Assembly: GCF_004137245.1 (NCBI RefSeq) | Contig: NZ_SDWS01000002.1 | Span: forward strand, 186,001-250,000 | Direction: 5' to 3' | Source: Nocardioides glacieisoli | Lineage (GTDB): Bacteria > Actinomycetota > Actinomycetes > Propionibacteriales > Nocardioidaceae | Length of the DNA: 64,000 bases | Part shown: positions 60,715 through 64,000 of the stretch, one piece after another | How the letters are laid out: every line of letters begins with the position of its first letter | Position numbering within the stretch: the stretch's first letter is position 1 | The notes under the pieces: generated by a model | Told to the model about the DNA's origin: nothing | Seen by the model: only the letters and a program-made list of their open reading frames with translations | Database searches by the model: none | Program-made: the position numbers and the translations under genes

Positions 60715-60720
60715 ATCCTA
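60715..60720 (-). promoter_or_regulatory. -10 hexamer of the two-domain GT2 gene
   Basis: TAGGAT on the minus strand ends 6 nt before GTG 60708. Confidence 0.5.
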
Positions 60721-60730
60721 GGAGGCAGGG

Positions 60731-61735
60731 CTACTGCTCGATCGGTGCCTCTGCACCTTCCAGCTCGGCGAAGACGGTCTCAACGAGCTCGAGGATGTTG
60801 TCCTCGCCCCTGACTGGTCCGCCAGCGAGCAGGCCGTCGGCGCCGAGGAGGACCGCCGAGGGATTGCTGGTGATCCCGAGGACGCGTTGCACGTTGAGCT
60901 CGGGCTCCCAGGTCGCCAGGTCCTTGCGGTGGCCGGCGTGCTCGGCAACGTTCTCGTCGAAGTAGACCGCGAGAATCCCTACGGCCGGGTCGAGGCGATC
61001 TGCCCATCCGTCGAGCTGCGCGGCGATCCGCTGGCACGACGCGCAGTGCGTGTTGAGGAAGAAGAGGAAGCGGGCCTGCGTGCTGGCGATCTCCGCCAGG
61101 GTGGACGACTTCCCATTGAGCCGGGTGAGGACGCCGTAGGGGATCGGCTGGCGCTCGTAGTCGAGCAGTTCGACGTCAGCACCGGAGGGACTGGTGGCCG
61201 AACCGCGCGATGCCGGAGCGGCGATCAGCAAGGCGACCGCGACGGCTGCTGCCGTGGCGAGCAGCGCCCACCACCCTGCTGCGCCCAGCGCACCGAAGGC
61301 CTCCGGCGCGGAGCCGTCATCGAGGACGTACCAGAGAACGAGGGCGGCCAGCACGGACAGCAGCACGTTGCGGCCGAGGGTCTGCGGCCCCACCTCGTGG
61401 TGGCCGATGCTGCCGAAGCACGAGCACGACACCGGCTCGTCGAACCGGAGGGCACGGGCGATCAGCGCGGTGTAGGCCAGCATCAGGAGCAGGACGGCCG
61501 CCGCCGGCAACCATGCGACAGCAGCGGGTGACGCGAGCAGGAGGATCGCGAGCACGATCTCGACCCACGGCAGGGCGGCGGCGCTCGGGCCGGCCGGAAC
61601 CACGCTCGGCACCCGCAGCGCGACGAACGCGTCCTGGGTCGCCCTCGCGTCGCGCAGCTTTGCCACGCCACTCGTCAGCAGCACTGCGGACAGAGTGAGC
61701 ACGACGACAAGAGGTGCGACCGGTGCCGACGACAT
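60731..61735 (-). CDS. MauE-like membrane protein fused to a thioredoxin-fold domain
   Basis: 334 aa. The N-terminal part (1-175) has four to five transmembrane helices and the MauE motif CSCFG at 104-108, in the DoxX/MauE family that passes electrons for disulfide formation. A linker leads to a thioredoxin-like domain (about 190-325) with CASC at 231-234, which would face outward. The two parts suggest a quinone-to-thiol oxidoreductase for envelope proteins. No methylamine genes are present. ATG 61735 has TACGAT 6 nt upstream. Confidence 0.82.
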   Translation of the reverse strand: MSSAPVAPLVVVLTLSAVLLTSGVAKLRDARATQDAFVALRVPSVVPAGPSAAALPWVEIVLAILLLASPAAVAWLPAAAVLLLMLAYTALIARALRFDEPVSCSCFGSIGHHEVGPQTLGRNVLLSVLAALVLWYVLDDGSAPEAFGALGAAGWWALLATAAAVAVALLIAAPASRGSATSPSGADVELLDYERQPIPYGVLTRLNGKSSTLAEIASTQARFLFFLNTHCASCQRIAAQLDGWADRLDPAVGILAVYFDENVAEHAGHRKDLATWEPELNVQRVLGITSNPSAVLLGADGLLAGGPVRGEDNILELVETVFAELEGAEAPIEQ

Positions 61736-61741
61736 GGCCGA

Positions 61742-61747
61742 ATCGTA
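61742..61747 (-). promoter_or_regulatory. -10 hexamer of the MauE-like gene
   Basis: TACGAT on the minus strand ends 6 nt before ATG 61735. Confidence 0.5.
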
Positions 61748-61890
61748 CGGGCGCGTCAGCCATGGTGGTGCCCCGTGGAGACCGGCGGGACGAAGGAGGC
61801 GCGACCGCAGCGTTCCTATCGTTCGTTCCGGCAAGCCTGGTGGAGCGCTTGGGCTGGGTCTGCTCCTCAGGATTCAGGGGCGTCGGCGGT

Positions 61891-61942
61891 TAGACTAAGT
61901 AGTCGGGTACACCTGCCGCGACCGTAGGGGGGGACCGGTCCC
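61891..61942 (+). promoter_or_regulatory. promoter and palindromes before the acyltransferase gene
   Basis: TAGACT (61891-61896) is a -10-like box 89 nt before ATG 61986. GACTA-AG-TAGTC (61893-61904) overlaps the likely transcription start, and a 12-bp perfect palindrome GGGACCGGTCCC (61931-61942) lies in the leader. Both could be regulator sites. Confidence 0.4.
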
Positions 61943-61985
61943 TTCGTGATCACGCCGGCTCGGGCGGTGGTCAGGATGCCAGCCG

Positions 61986-63080
61986 ATGTCCCACCTCGAC
62001 GCGCCCGCCGATGCGCTCACGAGCGCGACGCCCGCGCCCTCGACCCACAAGCGGGATCAGTCGATCGACGTCGCGCGGGGGATCACCATCACCGTGATCG
62101 TCCTGGGACACGTCGCGCTCGGAGTGGGCGCCGCCCACCTGGCCGACTCGCAGCAGGTCGAGGACGTCACGCGCAGCCTCTACCTCTTCCGGCTCTCGAC
62201 CCTCGCCTACCTGTCGGGACTCTTCGTCCAACGGGGCGTCATGAAGGCCGGGGCGAAGGGCTTCGTCACCCAGCGCCTGCTGTTGTTCGGGTGGCTCTAC
62301 CTGCTGTGGAGCGTCGTCCAAGGCACCGCGAAGGCGCTCGCCGGATCCCTCACCAACGAGACGATGCACTGGAGCGAGGTGCTCCGACTCTGGGTGCCCG
62401 AGGGCCAGCTCTGGTTCCTCCCGTGGCTGATGAGCGTGACGGTGATCGCTGTCGCGGTGAAGCCCTGGGCGAGTCGCACTCGCGCCGTGCTGTCCCTGGG
62501 AGGTGCGCTCCTGCTTGCGCTGGCCGCCTGGGGGCTGGATCCGGAGCTGATTTTCATGAGGGGATGGGCGCTGCTGCTTCCGTTCCTCGCCGGGTGCGCG
62601 ATGACTGCCAGTGGTCACGCGCGAGTGTTCCGCTCGCTCGCCGTCGCCTGGGGCGTGGCTCTGATGGGCGCAGCGATCTGGCTGGGACTGGACTTCGGGT
62701 TCACCGTCGTCCCGCCCACCCTGGGTGGCGAGGACCGCACGGTGGCCGGAGTCGTGCTTGGCACAGTCGCCTGTGTGGCCGCGACCGCCGCCTGCCTGGC
62801 GTGGGCGAGTCTGCTCGCTAGGACGCGCGCGTCCGCCGCCTTTGGAGCCGTAGGCCGTCGATCGCTGGAGATCTTCCTCGCGCACATCGTCGTGGCGTCC
62901 GGCACACGTATCGCACTGCTCCAGATCGGCGTCGATACCCTCGCCGTGCACCTCGTGGTCGGAGTGGCCCTCGGGGTGTTCGTGCCGATGGCTTTGGCCG
63001 TCGCCGCGGATCGACTGGGCTGGCAGTGGGTCTTCGGTCTGCCGGGTCCGCTGCGTCGGCGGTGGGTCTCAGTCTCCTGA
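61986..63080 (+). CDS. acyltransferase-3 family membrane protein
   Basis: 364 aa with ten or so transmembrane helices. QSIDVARGITITVIVLGHVALGV opens the family domain with the conserved RG and the GHV His. LWFLPWLMSV and RRSLEIFLAHIVVASG follow, as in OafA/NolL-type sugar O-acyltransferases. It is a second acyltransferase-3 beside the one at 43067, unlike it in detail. ATG 61986 follows a 90-nt leader with palindromes. Confidence 0.88.
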   Translation: MSHLDAPADALTSATPAPSTHKRDQSIDVARGITITVIVLGHVALGVGAAHLADSQQVEDVTRSLYLFRLSTLAYLSGLFVQRGVMKAGAKGFVTQRLLLFGWLYLLWSVVQGTAKALAGSLTNETMHWSEVLRLWVPEGQLWFLPWLMSVTVIAVAVKPWASRTRAVLSLGGALLLALAAWGLDPELIFMRGWALLLPFLAGCAMTASGHARVFRSLAVAWGVALMGAAIWLGLDFGFTVVPPTLGGEDRTVAGVVLGTVACVAATAACLAWASLLARTRASAAFGAVGRRSLEIFLAHIVVASGTRIALLQIGVDTLAVHLVVGVALGVFVPMALAVAADRLGWQWVFGLPGPLRRRWVSVS

Positions 63081-63115
63081 CCTCCCTTCTTCGTCTAGGC
63101 GTGTCAGCGCGACCA

Positions 63116-63134
63116 TCACGCGTAACGCGCGTGA
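63116..63134. promoter_or_regulatory. palindrome between the acyltransferase and secreted-protein genes
   Basis: TCACGCG-TAACG-CGCGTGA is a 7-bp inverted repeat centred in the 161-bp gap. A TACTCT box (63193-63198) and a GAGGAA/TTCCTC stem (63204-63226) follow before ATG 63242. The palindrome could be an operator or a weak terminator. Confidence 0.4.
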
Positions 63135-63241
63135 CCATCTATCGCACACCCAGGTGGGTGAACGTCTGTTTCGCCCCTTCATCAACTTCCTTTACTCTGA
63201 CTTGAGGAAAAACTCGGCAATTCCTCGATCTCGGAGTGGGT

Positions 63242-64000
63242 ATGGCACGGCAAGGCAGCAGCGACCACCGCGAGCCGCGGCTCCCCACAACGCGACGCAC
63301 GGTGGTGCGCGGTGTCGCATGGACGCTGCCGGTGGTGGCCATGGCAGCGACCGCTCCCGCCTACGCCGCGTCCCCGTGCGACACGACGTACTCGTTCCGG
63401 CTGGACTGGGGAGTCACTCCGTACACGCCGCCGGCCAACCTCACGGCCGAGCCCAATCGAGGCACGGCGACTGTCACGCCGACCGCGAATGGCGTTCCGG
63501 GCGCGCTGGGCATCTCGGTGACCCTGGAGAGCACGCTCCAAGGAACCACCACCCGCTTCGACCAGAACCTGAACGTCCTCGGCACGACCGGGATCGGCGG
63601 CCTCACGCCGTCGCAGCAGGGCGTTGCCATCCGCAGCACCAACGTCGGAGGCCTCGCCAACACGCAGACCATCAGGGTCACCTTCGGGCGGCCCGTGTCC
63701 AACGTGTCGTTCTCGGTGGTCGACCTGGACCGTGCCACCAATTTCTGGGACCGGGTCAGCTTCAATCCATTGCCGACCGGCTTCACACGAGCCCTTGGGA
63801 CCGTGTCAGGGATCGGTGCCTACACGGCTGACCCGTTGCTCATCACCGCGAACTCAGGGGCCTTCCGCTACACCGGCCTCAATACCACGGGGCTCGACGA
63901 CACCAGCGGCGCGGGAGTGGTCACCGTGAACTATGCCGGCGGGCCGAGCTTCACGTCGTTCGACCTCCTCTACTGGAGCACGTCGACGCCTGGGCCGCAG
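63242..64000 (+). CDS. secreted beta-rich protein with Tat-like signal (partial, runs off the window)
   Basis: Open for 253 codons to the window edge. The N-terminus TTRRTVVRGVAWTLPVVAMAATAPAYAAS is a twin-arginine-type signal with an AYA-AS cleavage site, a form common in actinobacterial surface proteins. The mature part begins SPCDTTYSFRLDWG and is rich in Thr, Gly, Val and Asn with short beta strands and only one Cys visible. No known domain is recognised; the stop is outside the window. GGAG in TCGGAGTGGG lies just before ATG 63242. Confidence 0.8.
   Translation, partial: MARQGSSDHREPRLPTTRRTVVRGVAWTLPVVAMAATAPAYAASPCDTTYSFRLDWGVTPYTPPANLTAEPNRGTATVTPTANGVPGALGISVTLESTLQGTTTRFDQNLNVLGTTGIGGLTPSQQGVAIRSTNVGGLANTQTIRVTFGRPVSNVSFSVVDLDRATNFWDRVSFNPLPTGFTRALGTVSGIGAYTADPLLITANSGAFRYTGLNTTGLDDTSGAGVVTVNYAGGPSFTSFDLLYWSTSTPGPQ

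Overview
The window is very GC-rich DNA from a Gram-positive actinobacterium, most likely Nocardioidaceae (Nocardioides-like). This rests on codon use with G or C at nearly every third position, frequent GTG starts, many GTGA/ATGA gene overlaps, F420-type redox genes, an ANTAR regulator, a mycobacterial-style XRE/HBHA/DUF2516 locus, and Wzx/Wzy-era polysaccharide genes mixed with secreted actinobacterial proteins. No rRNA, tRNA, CRISPR array, transposase or phage gene was seen. No stretch above about 300 bases lacks a gene.

Layout. 0-7.6 kb is mostly housekeeping: a GH16-type tail, dtd, a BKACE (DUF849) enzyme, a TetR-like regulator, a coupled TauE exporter / low-molecular-weight phosphatase / APS kinase set, asparaginase, and the XRE-HBHA-like-DUF2516 locus. 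7.6-16.5 kb supplies nucleotide sugars: an RmlC-RmlD fusion, RmlB, RmlA, two GDP-mannose 4,6-dehydratase paralogues and GalE, together with a DUF4012 membrane protein and a secreted amidase. 16.5-26.7 kb is mixed: an orphan AbiEi/DUF559 gene bracketed by paired inverted repeats, a divergent dihydropteroate-synthase-like gene opposite a RibD-type reductase, a large secreted beta-helix protein, DJ-1/PfpI, F420:NADP oxidoreductase, acyl-CoA dehydrogenase, ANTAR, and an HPr-kinase-like / VanZ / PqqD / nucleotidyltransferase group.

26.8-63 kb is one large surface-polysaccharide region. It holds a Wzz/BY-kinase, an initiating sugar phosphate transferase, a Wzy-like polymerase, a PglK-like ABC flippase, about fifteen glycosyltransferases (GT2, GT4, GT11, GT17, CgeB-like, Caps_synth-like), two acyltransferase-3 proteins and a LbH acetyltransferase. 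It also holds a nonulosonate (sialic-acid-like) set, with a NeuB fused to CBS and TIM-barrel domains, a CMP-sugar synthetase, an FkbM methyltransferase and a putative glycosyltransferase. An ACP/FkbH/VOC acyl-group module and a PIG-L/WbqC pair complete it. The reading is: nucleotide sugars (dTDP-rhamnose, GDP-deoxy sugars, UDP-Gal, CMP-nonulosonate) feed assembly of a decorated repeat unit, which is then flipped, polymerised and length-controlled. The chemical structure cannot be read from sequence. The window ends inside a secreted protein gene.

Regulation. About nineteen genes on both strands carry a TANNNT or near-TANNNT hexamer exactly 6-7 nt before the start codon, which is the signature of leaderless transcripts. 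I used it to choose several starts. Palindromic operators are visible before the XRE, ANTAR and secreted beta-helix genes. The strongest candidates for undescribed biology are the repeat-bracketed AbiEi/DUF559 gene (two hairpins, both with exactly 45-nt spacers), the HprK/PqqD/nucleotidyltransferase group and the ACP/FkbH/VOC module next to nonulosonate genes.
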